A DNA stretch of 64,000 bases from B1 sp964355075 (GTDB lineage: Bacteria; Bacteroidota; Bacteroidia; UKL13-3). How positions within the stretch are numbered: position 1 is the stretch's first letter; the number at the start of each line of letters is the position of its first letter. The stretch covers positions 62,001 to 126,000 of the forward strand of contig CAYHCF010000005.1 in the NCBI GenBank assembly GCA_964355075.1, read 5' to 3'. The notes under the pieces were generated by a model that was not told where the DNA came from, made no database searches, and was given only the letters and a program-made list of their open reading frames with translations. The position numbers and the translations under genes are program-made. Below are positions 1 through 9,482 of the stretch, in pieces.

Positions 1-1
1 T

Positions 2-220
2 AAATGCAAAAAAGGCAAAACGATTTGCCGGAAATGCAATGGGGCAAAATTTGTCTCCGGCTTACAATGCCCCAACTGTTGGGGTGATGGAATGATTGAC
101 TGTGATTTTTGTAATGGAGAAGGTCATAATATATGCAAGAACTGTAAAGGAAATGGTAAAATTATTGGACCCATAAATGAGTCTTGTATTAATTGCTATG
201 GAACCGGAGTCCTGTTTTAA
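2..220 (+). CDS. C-terminal fragment of DnaJ-type CxxCxGxG zinc-motif protein (5' end outside window)
   Basis: An open frame enters from the left edge and stops at TAA 218-220, giving 72 visible residues. These contain five successive CxxC motifs of the DnaJ central zinc-finger type: CRKCNG, CPNCWGDG, CDFCNGEG, CKNCKGNG and CINCYGTG. Such repeats bind zinc and occur in DnaJ and in many small Bacteroidota proteins that are not J-proteins. No J-domain (HPD) is visible, because the N-terminus is missing or absent. The protein ends directly after the last repeat, unlike DnaJ, which continues with a substrate-binding beta domain. It is therefore more likely a stand-alone cysteine-rich-repeat protein than DnaJ itself. 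Its substrate is unknown. Confidence 0.75.
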   Translation, partial: KCKKGKTICRKCNGAKFVSGLQCPNCWGDGMIDCDFCNGEGHNICKNCKGNGKIIGPINESCINCYGTGVLF

Positions 221-247
221 TTAACCCGGAAACAGGATCATGCTCAT

Positions 248-1558
248 TTGCACGTCCTCACTCAAATTTTTCATATACTTGCAGCCAATAATATTGAATT
301 GAAATCATTTACAATTGTATTTAACCAAATTTTGGAATCTGTCTTTTTTGCCTTTGAAGCATTAAAGAGCAATCGTTTCAGAACCTTTTTATCTACTTTG
401 GGTATTACCATAGGTATCTTTTGTATTATCATGGTTTTGAGCATTGTGGATTCCCTTCAGAAAAACTTGCAAAACAGTGTGGAAAGTTTAGGAAAAGATG
501 TTGCTTTTATCGAAAAATGGCCGTGGGAATTTGGCCCCGATTATAAATGGTGGCAATACATGAACAGACCCAATCCCACTTTGGATGAATTGAAAAAAGT
601 GGAAACCCAAACTACCCTGAGTAAAGCATTTGCCCTTACCATCGATATCCCCAATTCTGTTCTGAAATATAAAAATAACAATGCCGAAGGAGTACGGGGT
701 AATGCAGTGTCTCATGGCTATTCTGATGTCCGAGATTTTGACTTTCAGGAGGGAAGGTATTTTACCGAAAGTGAATCAAACAATGGTGATCATGTTGTGA
801 TTATTGGATCGGCGATATCAGAAAATTTATTCCCAAATATAAATCCCATGGAACGGGAGATTACGATCAGAGGGATTAAATTCAGGGTGATTGGCATATT
901 TAAAAAAGAAGGCGAGAGTTTGTTAGGAAACAGTCTGGACAATTTATACCTGATTCCGGTTAAGGCGGCTGCAAATTATATAAGGATAAATAGCGATCGG
1001 GTTAACAGCCGTATCCAGGTAAAAGCAAAAGATGGAGTTTCGGTTGATCTGCTTGAAAATGAATTGAAAGGTATTATGAGAAGTATTAGAAAACTCAGAC
1101 CCTTTGAAGAACAGAATTTTGCACTTAATAAAACAACTTTGCTATCGGAACCATTGAAACAATTATTCAGCGTGGTAACCGTTGCAGGTTGGATAATAGG
1201 TGGATTTGCCATGTTGGTTGGCGGATTTGGCATTGCCAATATTATGTTTGTGAGCGTGAAGGAAAGGACACAACAGATAGGCATACAAAAATCATTAGGA
1301 GCTAAAAACTATTTCATTTTAATTGAATTTTTGGTAGAAGCTATTGTATTATGCCTGGCAGGAGGTTTAATAGGGTTATTGAATGTGTACCTGATTACCT
1401 TAGGTGTAAAATACTATTTTGACTTAAATTTATTTTTAAGTGCAGGAAATATTTTTACCGGTTTGTTTGTTTCAATAGTGATCGGTTTGATTTCCGGCTT
1501 TATTCCTGCTTTTACAGCCTCTCGCCTGGACCCGGTTGAAGCCATGCGGGCAAAATAA
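248..1558 (+). CDS. MacB/FtsX-type ABC transporter permease
   Basis: This is an inner-membrane permease of the MacB/LolCE/FtsX class. Visible architecture: one TM helix at about residues 48-68, a large periplasmic MacB_PCD domain at about 70-310, then three TM helices at about 312-338, 355-385 and 400-425. The four-helix, one-periplasmic-domain layout is that of MacB-type exporters and lipoprotein-release permeases, which work with a separate ABC ATPase. No ATPase is adjacent in the window. The start is uncertain. The frame opens at TTG 248 and has no ATG before residue 62. Homologues begin close to FNQILESVFFAFEAL, so a TTG or ATT codon around 299-314 may be the true start. The 3' end is firm (VEAMRAK). 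The substrate cannot be read from the sequence. Confidence 0.85.
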   Translation: MHVLTQIFHILAANNIELKSFTIVFNQILESVFFAFEALKSNRFRTFLSTLGITIGIFCIIMVLSIVDSLQKNLQNSVESLGKDVAFIEKWPWEFGPDYKWWQYMNRPNPTLDELKKVETQTTLSKAFALTIDIPNSVLKYKNNNAEGVRGNAVSHGYSDVRDFDFQEGRYFTESESNNGDHVVIIGSAISENLFPNINPMEREITIRGIKFRVIGIFKKEGESLLGNSLDNLYLIPVKAAANYIRINSDRVNSRIQVKAKDGVSVDLLENELKGIMRSIRKLRPFEEQNFALNKTTLLSEPLKQLFSVVTVAGWIIGGFAMLVGGFGIANIMFVSVKERTQQIGIQKSLGAKNYFILIEFLVEAIVLCLAGGLIGLLNVYLITLGVKYYFDLNLFLSAGNIFTGLFVSIVIGLISGFIPAFTASRLDPVEAMRAK

Positions 1559-1566
1559 TTACTTTT

Positions 1567-1595
1567 TTTGTTTCCTTTTATACCGGCTATATTTG
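1567..1595 (+). promoter_or_regulatory. Bacteroidota-type promoter for the glycosyltransferase gene, possibly leaderless
   Basis: TTTG at 1567-1570 is followed after 17 bp by TATATTTG at 1588-1595, an exact match to the TAnnTTTG -7 box. The ATG lies at 1600, only 4 nt after the box, so the transcript would begin at or very near the start codon. Confidence 0.45.
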
Positions 1596-1599
1596 AAAG

Positions 1600-2469
1600 A
1601 TGTTTGTAAGTGGAGTTACCATTGTGAGGAATGCGATAAAATACGATTACCCGGTTAAGGAATCTATTGAATCGATCTTGCCCATCTGCGATGAGGTAAT
1701 TGTATTGGTAGGCGATTCGGAAGACAACACCCTGGAACTGATCCAATCCATTCATTCTGATAAAATAAAAATTTACGATTCCATTTGGGACAATCAGCTT
1801 CGGGAGGGTGGACGGGTTCTGGCTATTGAAACCAACAAAGCGCTAAAGTTGGTAAATCCGGAAGCAGATTGGTGTTTCTATATTCAGGCCGATGAAGTGT
1901 TGCATGAGAAGTATATTCCCCAAATAAGAGAAGTCATGAAAACCTATTTAAGAAATAGGCAGGTGGAAGGATTACTTTTTGCGTACAAACATTTTTTTGG
2001 AAATTTCAATTACCAGGCTAATTCAAGAAATTATTACCGGAATGAAATAAGAATCATTCGAAATGATCATCAAATTCAGTCCTATCGGGATGCACAAGGC
2101 TTCAGAAAAAATGGAAAAAAATTAAAAGTAAAGCAAACCGGATGCGAAATGTATCATTATGGCTGGGTAAGATATCCGGATATTATGCAGGAAAAAATTA
2201 AAAACTTCCATCAATTGTGGCATTCCGACGAATGGATTGCGGGACAGGAAAATTTAAACCGGGAATTTAATTACAATGAAATTGATTTGGTTGAACCCTA
2301 CACAGGTACGCATCCGGCCTGTATGAAAGAAAGAACTGAATTGAAAAATTGGGATTTCATACCTGATGTTGGCAGAAGTGAGAAAAACCTCAAAAAGAAA
2401 CTGCTAACCTGGTTTGAAAAAAAAACCGGAATCAGAATTGGTGAATACCAAAACTATCAACTTATATAA
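1600..2469 (+). CDS. Family 2 (GT-A) glycosyltransferase
   Basis: A 289-aa GT-A-fold glycosyltransferase. The N-terminus (VSGVTIVRNAIKYDYPVKESI) is the typical nucleotide-sugar entry strand. The conserved acidic motif appears as QADE at residues 96-99, standing in for the DXD/DADE that coordinates metal and the sugar nucleotide. There is no TM segment, so it should act at the cytoplasmic face of the membrane. The next gene starts 6 nt after its stop and encodes an O-antigen-ligase-like protein, so the pair probably makes or decorates a surface glycan. Donor and acceptor cannot be predicted. The start is ATG 1600. Confidence 0.85.
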   Translation: MFVSGVTIVRNAIKYDYPVKESIESILPICDEVIVLVGDSEDNTLELIQSIHSDKIKIYDSIWDNQLREGGRVLAIETNKALKLVNPEADWCFYIQADEVLHEKYIPQIREVMKTYLRNRQVEGLLFAYKHFFGNFNYQANSRNYYRNEIRIIRNDHQIQSYRDAQGFRKNGKKLKVKQTGCEMYHYGWVRYPDIMQEKIKNFHQLWHSDEWIAGQENLNREFNYNEIDLVEPYTGTHPACMKERTELKNWDFIPDVGRSEKNLKKKLLTWFEKKTGIRIGEYQNYQLI

Positions 2470-2475
2470 TTAGCT

Positions 2476-3705
2476 ATGGAAAGATTCAGACAAAGATTGT
2501 TCTTCGTTTTGTGTATCCTGATTGTATTTGGAATGATGTTCCTTGATTTTATCAGGGTAATACCCAGCATTGCCATGATTGGCATTTCCTTATTGGGAAT
2601 AAGTTATTTGGTTAAGAAACCTTTATTACCAACCAAGCAAAACACCATACCCTATTGGGCACTCGCCGGCACTTTTTTAATCCTGTTACCCTCCTGGTTT
2701 TATTCCAACAACCATACCTATCTTTTGGAGAAGTGGCAAATTGCCCTCCCCTATTTAGTATTGCCACTGGCGTTTTTAGTCATTCCTGAAATGTCACAAA
2801 AAAGAACCAGTCAATTATATTATCTCTATTTTATCCTGGTTTTGTTAATAGCCGTATCCGCATTTATTTATTACCTGTTGAACCAAAATTTCGTGAATCA
2901 TCTATATCTGGAAAGTAAGGTAATGCCTTCTTTTCAAAGTCATCACCCCACCTTTAGTATGATGCTGGCATTTGCAACGTATGTTGGGTATTGGTTTTAT
3001 CAGAGTGAATTTTATTATAAATTTAAACAGGAACGGTATCTCTTTTTGCTGGGGGGCATTTTCTTGTTTATTTTTACGCATGTGTTTTCGGTAAGAAGTG
3101 GTTTGATGGCGATGTATATCCTGCTTTTTTACGAATTGATCCGATTTATTTTTCAAAAGAAAAAAGTGGCTATCGCCATTTTTACCGCAATTGGAATGGT
3201 CACAATAGGAGCAATTACCCTGATATTTTCACCCACATTCAACAACAAATTAGCGAATACATCGCAGGATATAAAGGCCTATCAGAATCATGAAAGCGCC
3301 AACAATAAGTCCATCGCAAGCAGGATGATTTCCTATCAAAATGCCATCCGGATTGCAAAAGAATCCTCCCTGTTTTTCGGTTGTGGTTTGGGAGATGTGG
3401 ATGATTTAAACAGGGAGATTTTTAAAGCCGATTATCCTGAAATTTCGAAACCGATTATACCTCACAACCAGTTCCTGTTCTACCTGGCTGCAATTGGTAT
3501 GAGTGGGGTAATTATATTTACAATTTTATTATTGACGCCTTTATTGGTAAACAACAATTTCAAAAACCCGCTGTTACTCGCTCATTATTTGATCATTTTA
3601 ATCTCATTTCAATTTGAGGCACCGTTAGAATCACAATTAGGTGTGGCATACAGCCTTATATTTATTTTGCTTCCCATCCATCAGTCAAAGAAAATAGATG
3701 ATTAA
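2476..3705 (+). CDS. O-antigen ligase family (Wzy_C/WaaL-like) membrane protein
   Basis: A 409-aa polytopic membrane protein with about ten to twelve hydrophobic segments. A hydrophilic periplasmic loop at about residues 255-330 ends in IPHNQFLFYLAAIGMSG. The PHNxFL signature after a long loop is characteristic of the Wzy_C domain found in O-antigen ligases, polymerases and some protein O-oligosaccharyltransferases. It likely joins lipid-linked glycan to lipid A core, polymer or protein in the periplasm. It is co-transcribed with the upstream glycosyltransferase (6-nt gap). Ligase and polymerase cannot be told apart from sequence alone. Confidence 0.8.
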   Translation: MERFRQRLFFVLCILIVFGMMFLDFIRVIPSIAMIGISLLGISYLVKKPLLPTKQNTIPYWALAGTFLILLPSWFYSNNHTYLLEKWQIALPYLVLPLAFLVIPEMSQKRTSQLYYLYFILVLLIAVSAFIYYLLNQNFVNHLYLESKVMPSFQSHHPTFSMMLAFATYVGYWFYQSEFYYKFKQERYLFLLGGIFLFIFTHVFSVRSGLMAMYILLFYELIRFIFQKKKVAIAIFTAIGMVTIGAITLIFSPTFNNKLANTSQDIKAYQNHESANNKSIASRMISYQNAIRIAKESSLFFGCGLGDVDDLNREIFKADYPEISKPIIPHNQFLFYLAAIGMSGVIIFTILLLTPLLVNNNFKNPLLLAHYLIILISFQFEAPLESQLGVAYSLIFILLPIHQSKKIDD

Positions 3706-3801
3706 TTATTTCCTTGAATTAGCGATTATTTTTTCCTAAACTTTGCGTTTTATTGATTTTTCGAATAACTTTTTAACAATTTACTTTATAAATTTAATTA
3801 C

Positions 3802-6405
3802 ATGAAAAAATATTTCCTCCTGCTGGTTTCAGGTTGTGTGGGTGTTTCATTGCTTCAGGCTCAAATCAGTGAAAGACAGGTCAAAGAAAATTTAATAAAA
3901 AATTTACAAGAGCAGCAATTCACCCGGCCTGATCGGGTTGAATATTTGGTTACCAGCCAATATGAATCAAAACACAATGGCGTAACCCATATTTATCTGA
4001 ATCAGATAATAAATGGATTGGAAGTGTTCAATGCGAACTCGGCTATGCATTTTACGAAAGATGGAAAATTGTTTTTGTTTCACAATCAGTTTATCAATAT
4101 TTCAGCACAAAACACAATCCATACAAATGCTGCATTATCCCCTCTGGATGCTTTACAAAAAGGGATGGCAATGGATGGCATGAAAACGAGTTCCGCTTTA
4201 GGTAAAACAAATACTGAATTGAACGGGAAAATGTCGTGGTCAGACCCGCAGGCGTCTTCAGAAAAGATGTTCGCAAAATTGGGTTATCTGATTAAAGACA
4301 ATCAATTAGAATTGGTTTGGCAGGTTGAATATTATAACGATAAAACCAACGACTGGTGGACTTCACATGTTGAAGCCAATACAGGAACCATCTTATCTCA
4401 TACCACGTCTACTGCTCATTGTGATTTTTCAACTATCTATCATTCGGGTCAAACAGGATTTCCTAATTACAATTTTGAAAATGAAGTTGAGCAAAATAAA
4501 AAAGCAGGAACCGGCTCCTATAAAGTTTTTCCATTGCCATTGGAGAGTCCTTCAAAAGGTCCAAGAAGTTTAATGACCAATATGGCCACTGCTAATGCTT
4601 CTCCTTATGGTTGGCATGATACGGATGGCGTGGCAGGAACTGAATTTACCATTACCCGTGGAAATAATGTTTGGGCCAAAGAAGATACCTTAGCTAATAA
4701 TGGAACCCCTAATCCGGGCTTTTCACCTGATGGCGGTGTAGATTTAATTTTTGATTATCCCTATAATGTGGATTCAAAACCCAGGCCAAATATGAATGCG
4801 GCGATTACCAATTTGTTTTATGTGAATAATGTTATTCACGATATATTTTTCAATTATGGTTTTGATGAAGTTAGTGGAAATTTTCAACAGAAGAATTATA
4901 CCAATACTGGAAAAGGCAAGGATTTTGTTTATGGTGATGCACTTGATGGAGCAGGTACCAGCAATGCCAATTTCTCCACCCCTGTGGATGGTTCAAACGG
5001 TAGAATGCAAATGTTTTTATGGCCAACTGCTGCCGCAACCATCAATAAAACAATGAAAATTAACTACCCTTTAAGCCTTCCTGTAAGTTATATCGGACCA
5101 CAATCACAATTTGGCGGGAGATTGACTTTAGCCGGAACAACCGGTAGGGTAATTTTGTTAAAGGACAGCAATGCATCTACTTCATATGGGTGTGGTTTAA
5201 TTGCCAACGCTTCAGCATTAAATGGCAGAATCGCCCTGATTGACAGAGGAGGTTTTTCTTGTTCTTATATTCTTAAAGTGAAAGCAGCACAAAATGCCGG
5301 AGCCATAGCGGCAGTGATTGTTAATAATAATATCGGCAGCCCTTTTGTTATGACCGGAACAGATCCTTCCATTGTCATTCCTTCGATTATGCTTAGCCAG
5401 ATTGATGGGGCCAATATCAAAAATGCCCTGCTTACGGATTCAGTTAATGCTACCCTGTATGATTCATCAGAATTTAATTTAGCCAGAATTTATGACGGCG
5501 ATCTTGACAATGGAGTCATCATACACGAATTCGGACATGGTATTTCTACCCGCATAACTGGCGGTCCGGATAATTCAAATTGTCTTAAAAATGCAGAGCA
5601 GGCCGGAGAAGGCTGGAGTGATTTCTTTGCACTGGCATTAACTACAAAAGCAAGTGAAACCTCAGCAACTTCAAGAGGAATTGGCACCTTTGTCGTGAAC
5701 CAGGATACCAATGGGGTTGGAATCAGGGCATACCGCTACAGCAGGAACATGAGTATCAATCCAACCACCTATAAAGCAATCATTTCAAATTCGGAAGTGC
5801 ATAATGTTGGGTTTGTGTTTTGTTGTATGTTGTATGACTTTTATTGGGATATGATTGACAGATATGGTTTTGATCCGGATATTTATAATGGCAAGGGTGG
5901 AAATAATATGGCACTCCAACTGATAATGGATGGGTTGAAACTGCAACCATGTAGTCCCGGTTTTATTGATAGCAGAAATGCAATCATCAAAGCAGATTCC
6001 ATCAATAACGGAGGAGCCAACAAAGATATACTCTGGAGAGCCTTTGCACGCAGAGGACTTGGATATACTGCCTCTCAGGGTCTGAGTTCAAGTGCTAAAG
6101 ACGGAATTGAAAGTTTTGACCTTCCCCCAGGAATTACCGGAGTGGATCATGCGAATCTGGAAAACAATATCAGCATGTATCCTAATCCAACCCATACCTT
6201 TATCAACATCGAATTATTTGGCGGTAATAGGGTTATGGAAGTACAGTTATTCGATATTTCCGGGAAATGGGTTCAAACCGAAAATTTTGAAAAAACACCT
6301 ATTTCTAACGCAAAATTATTTATTGGAAATCACGAAAAAGGTTGGTACCTGGTAAAAATTATGTCAGACGGTGGAAGTATTTTCAAAAAGCTGTTAATAG
6401 ATTAA
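3802..6405 (+). CDS. Secreted M36 (fungalysin) metalloprotease with PA domain and T9SS sorting domain
   Basis: An 867-aa secreted zinc protease. Residues 1-20 form a signal peptide ending ...SLLQA. An FTP-type propeptide lies at about 30-110. The catalytic domain carries HEFGH at residues 575-579, with the third zinc ligand probably E603 in GEGWSD. This HExxH...GEGWSD arrangement identifies family M36. A PA (protease-associated) domain at about 455-550 is inserted before the active site. The C-terminus (about 785-867, with MYPNPTHTFINIE) is a type A T9SS sorting domain, so the enzyme is exported by the type IX system and released or anchored at the surface. It probably degrades extracellular protein for nutrition. 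It is a single-gene unit followed by a strong terminator. Confidence 0.93.
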   Translation: MKKYFLLLVSGCVGVSLLQAQISERQVKENLIKNLQEQQFTRPDRVEYLVTSQYESKHNGVTHIYLNQIINGLEVFNANSAMHFTKDGKLFLFHNQFINISAQNTIHTNAALSPLDALQKGMAMDGMKTSSALGKTNTELNGKMSWSDPQASSEKMFAKLGYLIKDNQLELVWQVEYYNDKTNDWWTSHVEANTGTILSHTTSTAHCDFSTIYHSGQTGFPNYNFENEVEQNKKAGTGSYKVFPLPLESPSKGPRSLMTNMATANASPYGWHDTDGVAGTEFTITRGNNVWAKEDTLANNGTPNPGFSPDGGVDLIFDYPYNVDSKPRPNMNAAITNLFYVNNVIHDIFFNYGFDEVSGNFQQKNYTNTGKGKDFVYGDALDGAGTSNANFSTPVDGSNGRMQMFLWPTAAATINKTMKINYPLSLPVSYIGPQSQFGGRLTLAGTTGRVILLKDSNASTSYGCGLIANASALNGRIALIDRGGFSCSYILKVKAAQNAGAIAAVIVNNNIGSPFVMTGTDPSIVIPSIMLSQIDGANIKNALLTDSVNATLYDSSEFNLARIYDGDLDNGVIIHEFGHGISTRITGGPDNSNCLKNAEQAGEGWSDFFALALTTKASETSATSRGIGTFVVNQDTNGVGIRAYRYSRNMSINPTTYKAIISNSEVHNVGFVFCCMLYDFYWDMIDRYGFDPDIYNGKGGNNMALQLIMDGLKLQPCSPGFIDSRNAIIKADSINNGGANKDILWRAFARRGLGYTASQGLSSSAKDGIESFDLPPGITGVDHANLENNISMYPNPTHTFINIELFGGNRVMEVQLFDISGKWVQTENFEKTPISNAKLFIGNHEKGWYLVKIMSDGGSIFKKLLID

Positions 6406-6420
6406 GTTATTTATTGTTTT

Positions 6421-6464
6421 AAAATAAAAAGGGTGTTCAGGATTTGATCGCCCTTTTTATTTTT
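6421..6464 (+). terminator. Rho-independent terminator after the M36 protease gene
   Basis: Perfect 13-bp arms, AAAATAAAAAGGG at 6421-6433 and CCCTTTTTATTTT at 6451-6463, enclose a 17-nt loop, with T-rich sequence on the 3' side. It starts 15 nt after the protease stop codon. Its position also argues against any chrA start upstream of about 6465. Confidence 0.8.
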
Positions 6465-6491
6465 ACCCGAAGTTTCATACCTTGGCATCAA

Positions 6492-7688
6492 ATGAAGAAG
6501 GAGCGTATCAGGCATTTTAGACAAATTACTTTTTTGCTGGAAGTGTTCAAGCTGGCTTTGACTGCTTTTGGTGGCCCACAGGTTCATTTTACCCAGTTCC
6601 AAAGACGTCTGGTAAAAAAGAAGAATTTTCTGAGCGAATCAGAATTAATTGAGTTGAATTCCTTTTGCAGCATGTTACCCGGACCTACCTCTACTCAAAT
6701 AATTACGACAATTGGATTTAAAATAGGTGGGCCTTATCTGGCCTTCTTAACCTTATTGATTTGGATTCTGCCCGCATGCCTTTTAATGGGTTCAGCCGGT
6801 ATTGTGATAAGTCATCTGGCAATGGATAATCCAAAGTTGGAGTTTCTAAAATACCTGCAACCCATGGCTTCAGGTTTTATTATCTATGCCGCCTATCGCT
6901 TTATACAAATGTTTATAACCCGTAAATATCATTGGGCTGTTTTAATTGCAACGGCAGTCATTGCAATAAAATATCAGTTAGGTTCGCCTTATATTATTCC
7001 ACTGACTTTAATCCTGGGAGGTCTTATCTCGAGCTATATTAATACACGTGTGCTGGTAAAAAAACCCAATCCCATAAAGAATATCCGATGGGATAATCTG
7101 GTATTATATGCTTCCATTTTTGCGGTAGTAGCAATTATTGGAATTTTAACACATAACCGTTTTTTCCTTTTGTTAGAAAATAATTACCGTTATGGGAGCA
7201 TTGTTTTTGGCGGCGGCAATGTGTTGATTCCACTGATGTTTAACCAATTTGTTGAGTTCAGGCATTATATGGAAGCCTCCGAATTTTTGGCAGGAGTTGG
7301 ATTTCTACAGGCCGTGCCCGGCCCTATATTCAGTATAGCCAGTTATGCAGGTGTAATGAGCATGAAAGAATTTGGTTTTTGGGCTCAGATTTCGGGATTT
7401 GTAGCCGGTACCGTTGGGATTTTCCTGCCTGGCATATTATTGATATTTTTTGTTTACCCCATTTGGAATCAATTAAAAGATTTTGCTCCGGTAAAAAATG
7501 CCATTGAAGGAATTAACGCCGCATCAGCCGGTCTGGTGATCGCATCCGCTTATTTACTCTTTTTACCCGTTCAGGTAAATGAAGAAAATATGATTGTCTT
7601 ATTAACTACATTATTCTTATTATTGTCAACCCGTGTTCCTAGTCCTATTATTGTTTTAGGATGTATATTAGCCGGGTTTATTTTTTAA
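6492..7688 (+). CDS. chrA: Chromate transporter, long-chain CHR family
   Basis: A 398-aa membrane protein with two homologous chromate-transport halves. The N-terminal half shows FGGP near its start and LPGPTSTQ. The C-terminal half shows GSIVFGGGNVLIP and FLQAVPGPIFSIASYAG. Two-domain (LCHR) proteins export chromate in a proton-linked manner, but many homologues have untested substrates. The frame is open from a TTG at 6444, but that codon lies inside a terminator hairpin. ATG 6492 (MKKERIRHF) is the sensible start. The stop TAA overlaps the next gene's ATG as TAATG, so translation of the two is probably coupled. Confidence 0.85.
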   Translation: MKKERIRHFRQITFLLEVFKLALTAFGGPQVHFTQFQRRLVKKKNFLSESELIELNSFCSMLPGPTSTQIITTIGFKIGGPYLAFLTLLIWILPACLLMGSAGIVISHLAMDNPKLEFLKYLQPMASGFIIYAAYRFIQMFITRKYHWAVLIATAVIAIKYQLGSPYIIPLTLILGGLISSYINTRVLVKKPNPIKNIRWDNLVLYASIFAVVAIIGILTHNRFFLLLENNYRYGSIVFGGGNVLIPLMFNQFVEFRHYMEASEFLAGVGFLQAVPGPIFSIASYAGVMSMKEFGFWAQISGFVAGTVGIFLPGILLIFFVYPIWNQLKDFAPVKNAIEGINAASAGLVIASAYLLFLPVQVNEENMIVLLTTLFLLLSTRVPSPIIVLGCILAGFIF

Positions 7689-8332
7689 TGAGATTCATAT
7701 ATTATTTTCTGTTCATTTACCTCCTTTTTGGATTTGTAAATAACGCTGAGGGTCAAACGCGAACTTCCAATGATTCTGATCTGGTGCAATTTACAGGTTT
7801 TGTTGTAAATTACGACAGCAGCAAAACCATTCCTTTTGTCACCATAAGAATTTTAGGAACCAGCCGCGGAACTTACTCAGATATGCAAGGTTATTTTTCG
7901 TTTGTATCAAAAAAATCGGATGTGATCATATTATCCTGTATCGGCTATGAAAAAAAATTATTCAGGTTTCCGCATAATATAAGCGGTAGCAAATTTAAAA
8001 CGGTTGTAACGCTTGTTGAAGACACTTTTTTTCTTGAACCTGCCATCGTTCACGCCTACCCAACAGAAGAACAGATGGATTACCTGTTTACGCGCGTAAA
8101 AATTCCAATGGATGAATATTACCTGGCGCAACAGAATTTAAGGAAAAAACCCATGGATGACATGTCTAATATCATTGAGAATAATGCTTATGAGAATTCT
8201 AAATGGACCTTTAACCAATATGCCAATAAGGCTTATTATAATGGTCAATACCAGCCCATTCCTGTTTTAGATGTCTTCGCCTGGAACAAGTTTCTGCAGT
8301 CGCTGCAAAGCGGAAAAAAGAAACGCAAATAG
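7688..8332 (+). CDS. Secreted CarboxypepD_reg-like beta-sandwich protein
   Basis: A 214-aa protein with a signal peptide (MRFIYYFLFIYLLFGFVNNAEG) followed by one carboxypeptidase-regulatory-like domain at about residues 30-120 (FTGFVVNYDSSKTIPFVTIRILGTSRGTYSDMQGYFSF). In SusC/TonB-dependent receptors this domain sits at the N-terminus. Here it stands alone with a basic tail ending GKKKRK and no barrel. Such small proteins are widespread in Bacteroidota and have no established function. The start at 7688 overlaps the chrA stop, and the next gene is a TonB-like protein. A role in envelope energy transduction is only a contextual guess. Confidence 0.75.
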   Translation: MRFIYYFLFIYLLFGFVNNAEGQTRTSNDSDLVQFTGFVVNYDSSKTIPFVTIRILGTSRGTYSDMQGYFSFVSKKSDVIILSCIGYEKKLFRFPHNISGSKFKTVVTLVEDTFFLEPAIVHAYPTEEQMDYLFTRVKIPMDEYYLAQQNLRKKPMDDMSNIIENNAYENSKWTFNQYANKAYYNGQYQPIPVLDVFAWNKFLQSLQSGKKKRK

Positions 8333-8493
8333 TTTCAAATGCTTTTCGAAAATATTTGATATAAATAGCATACCCCTTTTTCATTCATTCTCCCATCTGT
8401 ACTTAAAACTAAGCAATTAGCGTTAATAACTATATTTTGGTTCAAAAAACTTAGTCTAATCTCATATTTATTTTTTCTATTTTTACTGCGAAA

Positions 8494-9333
8494 ATGATGA
8501 CAGCAGAAAATTATTACATAGAACGAAAAGATTATAAACATAATCTTTATGGTTTATTGGGAACCCTCTTCATACATGGCCTGATATTTTTAGTCTTGTA
8601 TTTTTATGTTTTATATCCTCCTGATCCGCCGCTCGAATTTCAGGGAATGCAAATGAGTCTTGGAGATGAAAACATGGGTGGTCCAAGCCTGAGCCCAATT
8701 CCTGACCCAGCGCCGGCCGAACAATACACTCCTATTTCTGAACAAACAGATGAGCCAAAAAATTTAACTACTGAGGTGGATGAATCGGTGGCGATAACTG
8801 AAAAAAAGAATGAAAAAAAAGCAGAAAAGGTAATTGTAAAACCAGTGGTAAAAGAAAATAAACAGCAATTGGATTTACCTAAAAAAATTGAAGAAAGAGC
8901 CATCTTCAAAAAAAGAACCGGTGTTCAGGGAGCAAGTGGATATGGTGATGGAGAAATACCCGGAAACGAAGGAAGACCAGATGGTTCCCCTGATGGAAAT
9001 CCGGATGGAAATGGTTTAGGAAATAGCGGATTTGGCGATGGAGCCAGCGGACCTGATGGCGTTTCTTATGTATTGTCGGGACGAAAGGTTCAAAAATTAC
9101 CTGATATTGAAGACAATTCCAGGTCGGTTGGAAAAGTAGTGGTTCGAATCGTTGTAAACCGTGAGGGAAAAGTAATTAAGGCTGTTCCGGGTCAGGTAGG
9201 AAGTACCAGTACAGAAACCAATTTACTTGAAAAATCAAAAGATGGAGCACTGAGAACAAAATTCTCGGCCAGATTGGATGGACCCGAAGAGCAATATGGT
9301 ACCATGACTTTTGTATATAAATTTAAACCCTAA
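8494..9333 (+). CDS. TonB-family energy transducer
   Basis: A 279-aa bitopic protein with a short cytoplasmic N-terminus and one TM helix at about residues 21-42 (LLGTLFIHGLIFLVLYFYVL). A long periplasmic spacer follows: Pro/Glu/Lys-rich at 60-140, then Gly/Asp/Pro-rich at 145-190. The C-terminal TonB-like fold covers about 200-279 (GKVVVRIVVNREGKVIKAVPG...). The design matches TonB proteins that carry proton-motive-force energy from ExbB/ExbD to outer-membrane receptors. exbB and exbD are not in the window. folC follows 150 bp downstream, a linkage seen in several Bacteroidota. Two ATGs (8494, 8497) are adjacent and cannot be separated. Confidence 0.82.
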   Translation: MMTAENYYIERKDYKHNLYGLLGTLFIHGLIFLVLYFYVLYPPDPPLEFQGMQMSLGDENMGGPSLSPIPDPAPAEQYTPISEQTDEPKNLTTEVDESVAITEKKNEKKAEKVIVKPVVKENKQQLDLPKKIEERAIFKKRTGVQGASGYGDGEIPGNEGRPDGSPDGNPDGNGLGNSGFGDGASGPDGVSYVLSGRKVQKLPDIEDNSRSVGKVVVRIVVNREGKVIKAVPGQVGSTSTETNLLEKSKDGALRTKFSARLDGPEEQYGTMTFVYKFKP

Positions 9334-9482
9334 TTTATTTTTCTTGTTTTTTGTTGGATCTCCATTCCAAAAAATATAATTGCTTGCTCTATATTCCCGG
9401 GTTTTATGAATAAATATTGTTATTTGTTAAAGAGCACTTATTTTACCAGAAAAATTTCTGTTTCCATTCTTGCTTATAGCCT

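Noticed and set aside
2476..3705. Possibility of a full O-antigen gene cluster
   Set aside because: Only one glycosyltransferase and one ligase-like gene are present; neighbours are unrelated.
6444..6491. Upstream TTG start for chrA
   Set aside because: It falls within a strong terminator hairpin. ATG 6492 matches the family.
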